From the NCBI GenBank assembly GCA_036271875.1, contig DATAZU010000025.1:1-64000 (forward strand): a stretch of DNA of 64,000 bases, read 5' to 3'. This stretch comes from Galbitalea sp036271875 (GTDB lineage: Bacteria; Actinomycetota; Actinomycetes; Actinomycetales; Microbacteriaceae). A program made the translations under genes and the position numbers. A model generated the notes under the pieces. That model saw only the letters and a list, made by a program, of their open reading frames with translations. It searched no databases and was not told the origin of the DNA. Positions 32,626-39,895 of this stretch are shown piece after piece (within the stretch, counting starts at the first letter, position 1; each line of letters starts with the position of its first letter).

Positions 32626-34301
32626 TAGCTATTCGGGGGGCGGCTGGGGAGGACGGGGAGATGGACTACCGAGGGGTGGGCGGCATCGTGGAAGACGACC
32701 TGGTCGGCGGGGAACATGTCAGTGATTCCGGTCTGCTCGTCGAGGGTTCCGAGATTACGAGCCCACCTCGGGTGGGCACCACTCGAGACCTGGATGCGGA
32801 TGCGGTGGCCTCGCTCGAACAGTTGAGCCGTCGATGAGAGGCGAACACGAACTCGCTGCGGTTCCCTCATGGCTCCCCCATCGGGTTCAACAACACGGAT
32901 CAACCCGTCGGCGACGTTGAACGACCGGCCGCGACGGTCAACGTCACACAACCGCACGAACAGGTCCCAGGTCGGGCGCGACGAGGTCATCCAAATCTCG
33001 GCATCGATGTCACCAACCATCGTGGCATCCGAGACAAGGGGGTCCGTGGTGAACGTGAGCACGTCGTCGCGCGCTTCGAGCGCCCCGTTGTTTTTGCGCC
33101 CTGCTCCGGTGAGGAGCAGGCGGCCACCAACGGACGGGGTCGGATCGGCCGGATCGTACCGGTACGGGGTGGATGCGGGTGTGGCATCCGGTTCGCGTCC
33201 AAGCCGCCCATCCGAGCCGAGGTACCACGGCGTCGAAACAGAGCCGGGCGGTGGCCAGGTCTCGAAATCCCGCCACGTGTGTGCCCCCATGACAAAGACG
33301 CGCACGGCGGCACGGGCCGGGTCCCTCCCGTGACCGGTCTGGATGGCGCTCCATTCGAGCGTGTCCTGAACGGATGCCATGGACGTGCCAAGCCCGGTGT
33401 GAATCCACGGCCCGATGGTCAGTCGCGCGGGAGTGCCAGCGTCGCGCAGGGCGGCGAAGTCACTCAACTGGTCCATCAGAAACGGGTCGTACCAACCGGC
33501 CACAAAGCTCGCCGGCACGGACACCCGGTGCAGGTCGACCGCGCGGTTCCACGGCACCCAGGCCGGATCGTCCTCGAGGCGCGTGATCGTGTCCTGGTAG
33601 AACGGCCAGGACGCGCCAATCATCCGCTCGTCGATCGCCTTGAACGGAAGAGTGTTCAGGGCGTGATCCAGCTGCTTGCGATCGAGGCCGAGCGCGAGCC
33701 GAGCGTTTGCCCCCGGGAGCTCCTGGCGAGCCGTGAAGTACGACCACCGCGCAGCGGCGTCGAGCTCGAGCGCGCCCGAGGTCGAGAAGTTCTGGGCGAG
33801 CCGCGCCGAGGTGAGGTGTGGATGCATCGCGACGACATCGTCCGGGACTTCGGCCGCAACCGCCCACTGCGTGTACCCGAGATAGCTGGCACCGGCCAGC
33901 ACCATTGATCCGGTGTACCACGGCTGGGCGCGCACCCAGTCGAGCACCGCAAGGCCGTCGTTGTGCTCATGATGCATCGGATAGAACGGACCACCGCCCG
34001 ATCCGAAGGTCCCGCGCGAGTTGACGACCACGGTCTGGAACCCGCGCTCCGCATATGCACGAGCGACGAAGCCCCAAAACGCCTTTCGCGAGTAGCAGGT
34101 GCGGACGAGTACCGTCGGCATTGCCGGAGACGACGTTGTCGCCGAAAGCGCTTCGGGCGCCCACCGATCGGCCAGCAGCAGGGCGCCATCGGGCATCGGG
34201 ATCGGAACATCCAGCTCGGAGGCGATCCGGCGAGTTGACGGTTTCCCCAACCGAAAGAGTGTGCCGAAGATGCGGCGAGTAACGGGGTGCGTGCGAGTCA
34301 T
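32622..34301 (-). CDS. CocE/NonD-type alpha/beta hydrolase (X-Pro dipeptidyl-peptidase S15 fold)
   Basis: This 559-residue hydrolase has the S15 catalytic domain at about 35-300 and a C-terminal jelly-roll (about 330-555). The nucleophile Ser is in LAGASYLGYTQW, the Asp probably in VAGWYDPFLMD and the His in IGPWIHTGLG. The family cleaves esters or X-Pro peptides, for example cocaine esterase and glutaryl-7-ACA acylase. ATG 34301 (MTRTHPVTRR) is used as start; the upstream open frame is the shadow of the permease gene. It follows an ABC-2 exporter pair after 52 bp and could be part of that operon. Confidence 0.9.
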   Translation of the reverse strand: MTRTHPVTRRIFGTLFRLGKPSTRRIASELDVPIPMPDGALLLADRWAPEALSATTSSPAMPTVLVRTCYSRKAFWGFVARAYAERGFQTVVVNSRGTFGSGGGPFYPMHHEHNDGLAVLDWVRAQPWYTGSMVLAGASYLGYTQWAVAAEVPDDVVAMHPHLTSARLAQNFSTSGALELDAAARWSYFTARQELPGANARLALGLDRKQLDHALNTLPFKAIDERMIGASWPFYQDTITRLEDDPAWVPWNRAVDLHRVSVPASFVAGWYDPFLMDQLSDFAALRDAGTPARLTIGPWIHTGLGTSMASVQDTLEWSAIQTGHGRDPARAAVRVFVMGAHTWRDFETWPPPGSVSTPWYLGSDGRLGREPDATPASTPYRYDPADPTPSVGGRLLLTGAGRKNNGALEARDDVLTFTTDPLVSDATMVGDIDAEIWMTSSRPTWDLFVRLCDVDRRGRSFNVADGLIRVVEPDGGAMREPQRVRVRLSSTAQLFERGHRIRIQVSSGAHPRWARNLGTLDEQTGITDMFPADQVVFHDAAHPSVVHLPVLPSRPPNSY

Positions 34302-34353
34302 AAGATTCTTCGAAAGGACGGCTGGATCTAGTCCATACGGATTCGGAGCGGTC

Positions 34354-35208
34354 TCACGAAAGGATGTCTTTCTGGCTGAACCTCCCGTAGGCGAGCGCGG
34401 CAAAGACAACGATGTAGCCCGCCTGCAGAAGTCCGTTCTGGCCGAAACTCGTCCACGAGATCGGGTCGCGGAGCATGTCAGCGAAGTCCAGCCAGTAGTT
34501 GCTGAACAGCCACGGATGCAGCCACGCTGTCTGTGGTAACTGGTCGAGCACCTCGGACGCCACCGAAAGGATGATGGTCGCGGCCATCGCCCCAACCGGA
34601 ACGTCGGTGAGCGTCGACACAAACAGGCCGATCGCCGACAGGCCGAGCAGCGACACCGTCACGTAGAGCGCAATCAGCAGCGACCGACCGAGGGCATCGG
34701 CGAGCGATACCGAGTCTCCGGAGAGCAGGGTTACTGATCCGGACGGGAAGAGCGCGAACCCAATAAGCGCGCCAGCGATGCACACGATAAGAGTCGCGGC
34801 GAGACTGAATACCGCTGCACCAACGTATTTGACCGCGAGCAGACGGATGCGGCCGGCCGGCGCAATCAGCAGGTAACGAAGCGTGCCATTGGACGCCTCG
34901 CCGGCAATCGTGTCGCCCGCGACAACCCCGACCGTGAGCGGCAGGAACAGTGGCACGCACACACCGAGCGCCACGAATACCGTGAAGAGGCCGTTGTTCT
35001 CGATGCGGTCGAGGAACGCCGGACCGCCGCCGGAACTCGAGTGGGTCACACGAACCGCGATCGCGATCAGGATGGGGACGGCCGCGAGCGCCGCGAGCAT
35101 GGCCAACGTGCGTCTGCGCCGGAACAGCACCGAGAGTTCGGAGCCGAGTAAGGCGAAGCCACTCGCCGGTCGCGACGGACTCACCCGGGCCTGGGCTTCA
35201 GTGGTCAA
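34354..35208 (-). CDS. ABC-2 type permease
   Basis: A 284-residue permease with six helices: RTLAMLAALAAVPILIAIAV for helix 1, LFLPLTVGVVAGDTIAGEAS with the conserved GE-like loop after helix 2, and a final helix near the C-terminus. The TTG start at 35208 has GAGGGG seven bases upstream and overlaps the ATPase stop; GTG 35184 is an alternative. It belongs with the BcrA-like ATPase upstream. The substrate is unknown. Confidence 0.88.
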   Translation of the reverse strand: MTTEAQARVSPSRPASGFALLGSELSVLFRRRRTLAMLAALAAVPILIAIAVRVTHSSSGGGPAFLDRIENNGLFTVFVALGVCVPLFLPLTVGVVAGDTIAGEASNGTLRYLLIAPAGRIRLLAVKYVGAAVFSLAATLIVCIAGALIGFALFPSGSVTLLSGDSVSLADALGRSLLIALYVTVSLLGLSAIGLFVSTLTDVPVGAMAATIILSVASEVLDQLPQTAWLHPWLFSNYWLDFADMLRDPISWTSFGQNGLLQAGYIVVFAALAYGRFSQKDILS

Positions 35209-36145
35209 CGTTAAACCCCTCGCCGGTGAGGGAGACGAACCGATCTTCGAGGCTCGGTGTCTCGACCGCAAATCCACGGACCCGTACCTTCGCCCTCACG
35301 AGGGCCGTGACAATGGCATCCGGTTCGGCGGGGTTCTCACCGAAGAGAGCGAGGAGTTCGCCGTCGTCCGTCACCGGTTGCACCGTGAGACCGAGCTTCG
35401 CCAACACCCCGGAAGCGGCCTGCGCATCGGGCGTGAGCAGCCGAACCCGCGCCCGGCCGACCTGTCTCAGTTCATCCAGAGTTCCCTGCGCAACGAGGCT
35501 GCCCGCGCTCATGACCGCCGCGTGCGTGCAGATCTGTTCGATCTCCGCAAGCAGGTGACTGGATACGAAAATTGTCGTTCCGGATGCGGCGAGCGATCGA
35601 ACCAGGTTCCGCACCTCGCGCGTGCCCTGCGGGTCGAGTCCGTTTGTTGGTTCATCCAGAATCAAGAGTTCGCGCGGGGTAAGAAGGGCATTCGCGATTC
35701 CGAGGCGCTGCTTCATTCCGAGCGAATACGCTTTGACCGATTTGTTGGCCGCCGACGAAAGCCCGACGCGTTCGAGCGCATCCGCAACGCGTACCTTGCG
35801 AGTTCTGGACGGGGCGTATCGATCCGCCGTATCGAGACGACGAAGATTCGCGGCGCCGGACAGGTACGGATAGAACCCCGGCCCCTCGACGAGCGCGCCC
35901 ACCCGCGGCAGCACGAATGCGCGGCCCGAGGCGATGTTAGCGCCGAGAACCCGCGCCTCACCGCTTGTCGGCGAGGCCAAGCCGAGCAACATCCGGATCG
36001 TGGTGGTCTTGCCAGAGCCGTTCGGCCCCAGAAACCCGAACACCGATCCGTGCGGCACCGACAGGTCGATGTTCTTGACAGCCGCATATGCGCCGAAGTG
36101 TTTTGTCAGGCCGCGCGTCTCGATCGCGAGGTTGGCCGCAGCCAT
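35198..36145 (-). CDS. ABC transporter ATP-binding protein (BcrA-like)
   Basis: This 315-residue ATPase has Walker A GPNGSGKTTTIRMLLG, signature YSLGMKQRLGIANALL (the LSGGQ variant SLGMK seen in BcrA/CcmA-like proteins), Walker B LLILDEPTNGLD and switch His SSHLLAEIE. The C-terminal about 90 residues are the usual regulatory extension. It pairs with the ABC-2 permease downstream (overlapping starts and stops) and follows the LolA-like gene by 20 bp, giving the unit LolA-like - ATPase - permease - hydrolase. Confidence 0.93.
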   Translation of the reverse strand: MAAANLAIETRGLTKHFGAYAAVKNIDLSVPHGSVFGFLGPNGSGKTTTIRMLLGLASPTSGEARVLGANIASGRAFVLPRVGALVEGPGFYPYLSGAANLRRLDTADRYAPSRTRKVRVADALERVGLSSAANKSVKAYSLGMKQRLGIANALLTPRELLILDEPTNGLDPQGTREVRNLVRSLAASGTTIFVSSHLLAEIEQICTHAAVMSAGSLVAQGTLDELRQVGRARVRLLTPDAQAASGVLAKLGLTVQPVTDDGELLALFGENPAEPDAIVTALVRAKVRVRGFAVETPSLEDRFVSLTGEGFNVDH

Positions 36146-36165
36146 CGGAGGAATGGGAATGCCGC

Positions 36166-37281
36166 CTACTGCGCTGCGACGGCTTCGAGCCGGGCGACCG
36201 ATACGGCTCCGGCGACAATTCGGCCATCCGAAGTGAGCAGCACGTTGAACAGCGTGGTGTGGAACACCTGTCCACCCGCGACTCGCGTGGTCAACTCGCC
36301 GAATTCCGGCGACGTGGTCAGCTTGCTCAGCGAGGCGTTCCCACCGGAATGCGCTGCAATTGTGACGACCGCGTCCCAGCCCTTGCCCGTCACGGCTTCG
36401 GTCGGCTTCGGCGAGACGGCCGGCGACTTGATGTCCGGCTTTGTGCTCGGCTTCGTCAGCTGCTTGACCGTCGCGCCCTTGGGGGCCGTGAACAGCGACG
36501 CATCCGGCTTCGACAGGCTGAGCGAGGTGAAGCCAATGCTGACGGCCGGGTCTTTCTGGCCCCGCGCGTCAATCTGTACCTGGAGCGGAAGCCCGGTTTG
36601 CGCATCCACGGCAATCGAGACCGAGCCGATGAGCGTATCGGTGACCTTGGGCGTCACGACGAGCGTGTATGCGGCGCGGCCGGCGACGCGAACGTTATCC
36701 GCAACGCTGACCGTGCTGCTCGGACGCAGCTTCGCCAGGATTGCGTCGGCGATCGTCTGCGGAGTCTGCGGCGCCACGACGGTGCCCTGCGGCGTCGCCC
36801 CCGGACGCGAGAAGTGCTGGTTCGGGTTCGCCGAGTCAGACTTCGGGGCAATCGTGGTGTGTTCGACGGAGTTCGACTTCGAGTCGTAGACCCAGACATC
36901 CTTGCCGCTACGGATGACGTCCTTCTCGCTCAGCGAACCCAAGTCCTGGAGGCGGATGTTCTTCTCGCCGTCGACGTAAACGCGCAAGCTGTTGTTGCCG
37001 GTCAGAAGCGCGAGGCCGGACGCGAGGTCGCCGTCGCTGCTCGATCCACCGCCCGGCTCGCTCGCCGAAGGCAGTGACGGAAGTCCGAGATCGGATGTCT
37101 CGGTGATGTCACCCGAGAAGGCAGTGACCTTGCTCGACTGGATCAACTCGAGCACCTGTGCCGGAGTCTTGCTCGGAAGGCTGACGGCCGCGTTGGCTGC
37201 CACCGGAGCGGCAACCGCCACTCCCGCAACCACCACAACGGCGACTCCCGCTGGAATCCACTTGCGCCACGTAACGGACAT
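36166..37281 (-). CDS. Secreted/membrane-anchored LolA-like protein (DUF2092-type)
   Basis: This 371-residue protein has an N-terminal signal or anchor helix (AGVAVVVVAGVAVAAPVAAN). An extracytoplasmic domain follows that resembles the LolA/LppX-like lipid-binding fold: KVTAFSGDITETSDLGLPSL, LRVYVDGEKNIRLQDLGSLS, KDVWVYDSKSNSVEHTTIAP and DAQTGLPLQVQIDARG. In Gram-positives such proteins are lipoprotein-sorting or lipid-carrier homologues of unclear role. ATG 37281 is used (GAAGG nine bases upstream). It is first in the operon with a BcrA-type exporter, hinting at lipid or peptide handling at the cell surface. Confidence 0.72.
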   Translation of the reverse strand: MSVTWRKWIPAGVAVVVVAGVAVAAPVAANAAVSLPSKTPAQVLELIQSSKVTAFSGDITETSDLGLPSLPSASEPGGGSSSDGDLASGLALLTGNNSLRVYVDGEKNIRLQDLGSLSEKDVIRSGKDVWVYDSKSNSVEHTTIAPKSDSANPNQHFSRPGATPQGTVVAPQTPQTIADAILAKLRPSSTVSVADNVRVAGRAAYTLVVTPKVTDTLIGSVSIAVDAQTGLPLQVQIDARGQKDPAVSIGFTSLSLSKPDASLFTAPKGATVKQLTKPSTKPDIKSPAVSPKPTEAVTGKGWDAVVTIAAHSGGNASLSKLTTSPEFGELTTRVAGGQVFHTTLFNVLLTSDGRIVAGAVSVARLEAVAAQ

Positions 37282-37408
37282 CAACTGCCCACCTTCCAAC
37301 AATCACGTTCTGTCGCCCAAATTACGCCGGAATCCTGCCCGTTGGCTGGCATTCCCAGAAAGATCATCCTGTGGGAGTACACGCCAATAGGACAGTCCGC
37401 CGAGTGAC

Positions 37409-38413
37409 CTAGCGCGGTCCGGGCGCGCTCTTCGCGGTCATCCCGGCATCGCGAACCACCGCATCACCCAGCACCGAGTCGATCTTTGCCATCAGCTCCG
37501 CCGGAATCTCGACACCGGACGCCTTGACGTTTTCGGCCACCTGCTCCGGGCGGGATGCGCCGATGATCGCTGCAGCGACATTGTCGTTTTGCAGCACCCA
37601 GGCCACGGCGAGCTGCGCCATCGTGAGGTCGAGTTCGGCGGCGATCGGTGCGAGGCCCTGGATGCGCGTAAGCAGGTCGTCGTTCAGGAAGCGAGCGATC
37701 GTGTCTGCTCCACCGTTGGCATCCGTTGCCCGCGTGCCCTCGGGCAGCGGAGCGCCAGGCTTGTACTTGCCGGTCAGCGCACCCTGCGCGACGGGCGACC
37801 AGACGATCTGCGAGAGACCAGCCTCCTTGGATGCCGGTACAACCTCATCCTCGATGACTCGCCACAGGGCCGAGTACTGCGGCTGGTTCGAGATCAGCTG
37901 CACGTGCAACTCCTTAGCCAGCGCCGCACCCGCGCGGATCTGGTCGGCCGTCCACTCGCTCACGCCGATGTACAGGGCTTTGCCCGAACGAACGACGTCG
38001 GCAAAGGCCTGCATCGTTTCTTCGAGCGGCGTGCTCTGGTCGAAGCGGTGCGCCTGGTAGAGATCGACGTAGTCGGTCTGCAGTCGGCCGAGTGAGCCGT
38101 CGATCGACTCGAGGATGTGCTTGCGGGACAGCCCGGTGTCGTTCGGGCCCTTCGGTCCGGTGCCCCAGTACACCTTGGTGAAGATCTCGAGCGACTGGCG
38201 CCGTTCGCCCTTCAGCGCCTCGCCGAGCACCGTCTCCGCGGCGGTGTTCGCATACGCGTCGGCGGTGTCAAAGGTCGTGATCCCATTGTCGAGTGCCGCC
38301 CGCACGCAGGCAGCCGCGATATCGTTTTCGACTTGCGATCCGTGGGTCAGCCAGTTGCCGTAGGTGATTTCGGAGATCTTGAGACCGGAGTTGCCGAGGT
38401 AGCGAAATTTCAT
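37409..38413 (-). CDS. Aldo/keto reductase (Kv-beta/AKR-type)
   Basis: This 334-residue TIM-barrel enzyme begins MKFRYLGNSGLKISEITYGN. Catalytic residues are Asp and Tyr in TTFDTADAYANTAAE, Lys in IFTKVYWGT and His in YQAHRFDQS. QLISNQPQYSALWR and IIGASRPEQVAENV bind NADP. The sequence resembles Kv-beta-like aldo/keto reductases. ATG 38413 is the start. DedA is encoded 10 bp upstream on the same strand, so they may be co-transcribed. Confidence 0.93.
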   Translation of the reverse strand: MKFRYLGNSGLKISEITYGNWLTHGSQVENDIAAACVRAALDNGITTFDTADAYANTAAETVLGEALKGERRQSLEIFTKVYWGTGPKGPNDTGLSRKHILESIDGSLGRLQTDYVDLYQAHRFDQSTPLEETMQAFADVVRSGKALYIGVSEWTADQIRAGAALAKELHVQLISNQPQYSALWRVIEDEVVPASKEAGLSQIVWSPVAQGALTGKYKPGAPLPEGTRATDANGGADTIARFLNDDLLTRIQGLAPIAAELDLTMAQLAVAWVLQNDNVAAAIIGASRPEQVAENVKASGVEIPAELMAKIDSVLGDAVVRDAGMTAKSAPGPR

Positions 38414-38423
38414 GTCTTCAAGC

Positions 38424-39032
38424 CTAGGACCCGAGGTCGGGCGCCCGCCGACGACGGTCGATCGCATCCACCACGAATGCGATCGCAAAGACGACGATGA
38501 TTGCACCGATCGCCGCGAACAGCGGGTTGATCGGAAACCAGAATCCCGCGATCGCTCCGACGCCCACGTGATACAGCGTGTAGATCGTGGACGCGATGAA
38601 CGAGCGAGGCAGGTAGCGGCGCACGTTCAATCCACTCGCGCCCGCCGTGATGGTGACCAAGACCCGCACAAACGGCACGAACTTTGCCCCGGCCAGGTAC
38701 AGCCCCGGCCGCTTCCGCAGACCGTCCGCGGCACGCGCAATCATCGCGGCAGCGCGGGGCCGACGCATCCACGCCCAGCGGTCGACGCCGAGCTTGCGGC
38801 CGATCACAAAGGAGATTGCGTCGCCGACCATCGTCGCGGCGACGGCGACCAGCAGCACCAGCCACAGTCGGTCTCCCCCGCCCGCGGCAACCAGGGTCGA
38901 CAGCGTGACCACCGCGGTCTCGCCTGGCACGAAGGGGAAGAACCCGTCGACGACGAGGATGCCCGCCATGACGAGGTACGCCCAGGGCGTCTGGCCGATA
39001 GCGAGAAGCAGGTTCTCGATCGATGACACCAC
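38424..39032 (-). CDS. DedA-family membrane protein
   Basis: This 202-residue protein is of the SNARE-associated/DedA family: VDGFFPFVPGETAVVTLSTL (the conserved F-x-P-x-P-G/E region), VGDAISFVIGRKLGVDRWAW (G-x-x-x-Y/G-x-x-G) and LAGAKFVPFVRVLVTITAGA followed by SGLNVRRY. DedA proteins are undecaprenyl-phosphate/phospholipid flippase-type proteins. GTG at 39032 (or 39029) is the start; the longer frame upstream is the antisense of a lipoprotein gene. There is no Shine-Dalgarno, so it may be leaderless. Confidence 0.9.
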   Translation of the reverse strand: MVSSIENLLLAIGQTPWAYLVMAGILVVDGFFPFVPGETAVVTLSTLVAAGGGDRLWLVLLVAVAATMVGDAISFVIGRKLGVDRWAWMRRPRAAAMIARAADGLRKRPGLYLAGAKFVPFVRVLVTITAGASGLNVRRYLPRSFIASTIYTLYHVGVGAIAGFWFPINPLFAAIGAIIVVFAIAFVVDAIDRRRRAPDLGS

Positions 39033-39097
39033 GGTCAAACAGTAGGAGAGCCGGGCGGCCGTTCCCTTGCCAACGGGTGAACGGCCGGTGCTGCAAT

Positions 39098-39132
39098 GCG
39101 TTACGCAGGCGTTACGGGGTGCGCCATACCGT
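39098..39132 (+). promoter_or_regulatory. SARP-type direct repeat and -10 of lipoprotein gene 1
   Basis: GCGTTACG occurs at 39098-39105 and 39109-39116, exactly 11 bp apart. Ten bases later is a -10, TACCGT (39127-39132), which ends six bases before the ATG at 39139. Direct repeats with 11-bp period just upstream of the -10 are the known operator form of SARP regulators. The same element lies before the lipoprotein gene on the other side of the SARP gene. Confidence 0.7.
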
Positions 39133-39138
39133 TCTTGC

Positions 39139-39843
39139 ATGTCCAGACGTATGGTGGTTCCGCTCGCCGTAGCCGCATCCCTCATCGCCATCGGCGCCCT
39201 CACCGGATGCTCAGCCGGCGGATTGCCCGGCGGATTGCCCGGTTCGTCCGGAACCCCGGTAGCGGGATCGGGCGGCGCAGGCTCCGGGAACTCGACCAGC
39301 GGCAACCATTCGACGAAGGGCCACGGTTCGGGAGCGTGCAAGGCGTCTGGCGCGACCATCCCCGCCGGCAAGTACTCCGGCGACATCGAGTCGAACCTCA
39401 ACACCGTCATGAAGCTGACGATCCCGGGTGCTGGCGCGATCCAAAACGCCGGCGCAAGCACGACACCAATGGACGGCGAGATTCACATCACCTCGGATGG
39501 CAAGACCGTCCACGGGGTGATCTCACTGTCCGGTGAGGGCGTCAGTCAGGTGGGCGGCAGCATCAATTCGAAGACCGAGGGCGACCTTACCGGCGAGATT
39601 TCGGGACCGGCAAGCGACCCGGTCGTCGTCGCGAAACTCGGCGGCGCGTGGCAGACGCTCGACGCTCCGATCAACTCGAGCGGTAGTACGTCAAACACGG
39701 TGACGATTGGCCTTCACATCACGTCGGTTTCCTGCAGGGCGATTGCCGGCGACGCGATCGCGATGTTCGCCGAGGTGGCGAAGCCGGTTGCGCAGTACAT
39801 CACCGTGAGCGGAACCGGCGCCTGGACTGCCAAGCGCAAGTAA
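39139..39843 (+). CDS. Secreted lipoprotein, unknown function (SARP-flanking 1)
   Basis: A 234-residue lipoprotein with lipobox LTGC (Cys24). The mature N-terminus is a Gly/Pro/Ser-rich linker (AGGLPGGLPGSSGTPVAGSG) similar to that of the lipoprotein at 42847. The following domain (about 70-230) is beta-rich with repeated GE(I/S)SG-type turns and two Cys (CKASG and VSCRA) that may form a disulfide. It ends TVSGTGAWTAKRK. I recognise no domain. The start ATG 39139 appears leaderless, behind the SARP-type direct repeat. Confidence 0.78.
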   Translation: MSRRMVVPLAVAASLIAIGALTGCSAGGLPGGLPGSSGTPVAGSGGAGSGNSTSGNHSTKGHGSGACKASGATIPAGKYSGDIESNLNTVMKLTIPGAGAIQNAGASTTPMDGEIHITSDGKTVHGVISLSGEGVSQVGGSINSKTEGDLTGEISGPASDPVVVAKLGGAWQTLDAPINSSGSTSNTVTIGLHITSVSCRAIAGDAIAMFAEVAKPVAQYITVSGTGAWTAKRK

Positions 39844-39882
39844 CCTTTCGCAACGCCCGATCACCAGGCAAAACGAGGTAAG

Positions 39883-39888
39883 TAGACT
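39883..39888 (+). promoter_or_regulatory. Putative -10 (TAGACT) of the SARP gene
   Basis: TAGACT ends seven bases before the GTG start at 39896, giving a leaderless transcript. No Shine-Dalgarno is present. Confidence 0.5.
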
Positions 39889-39895
39889 CGCGAAT

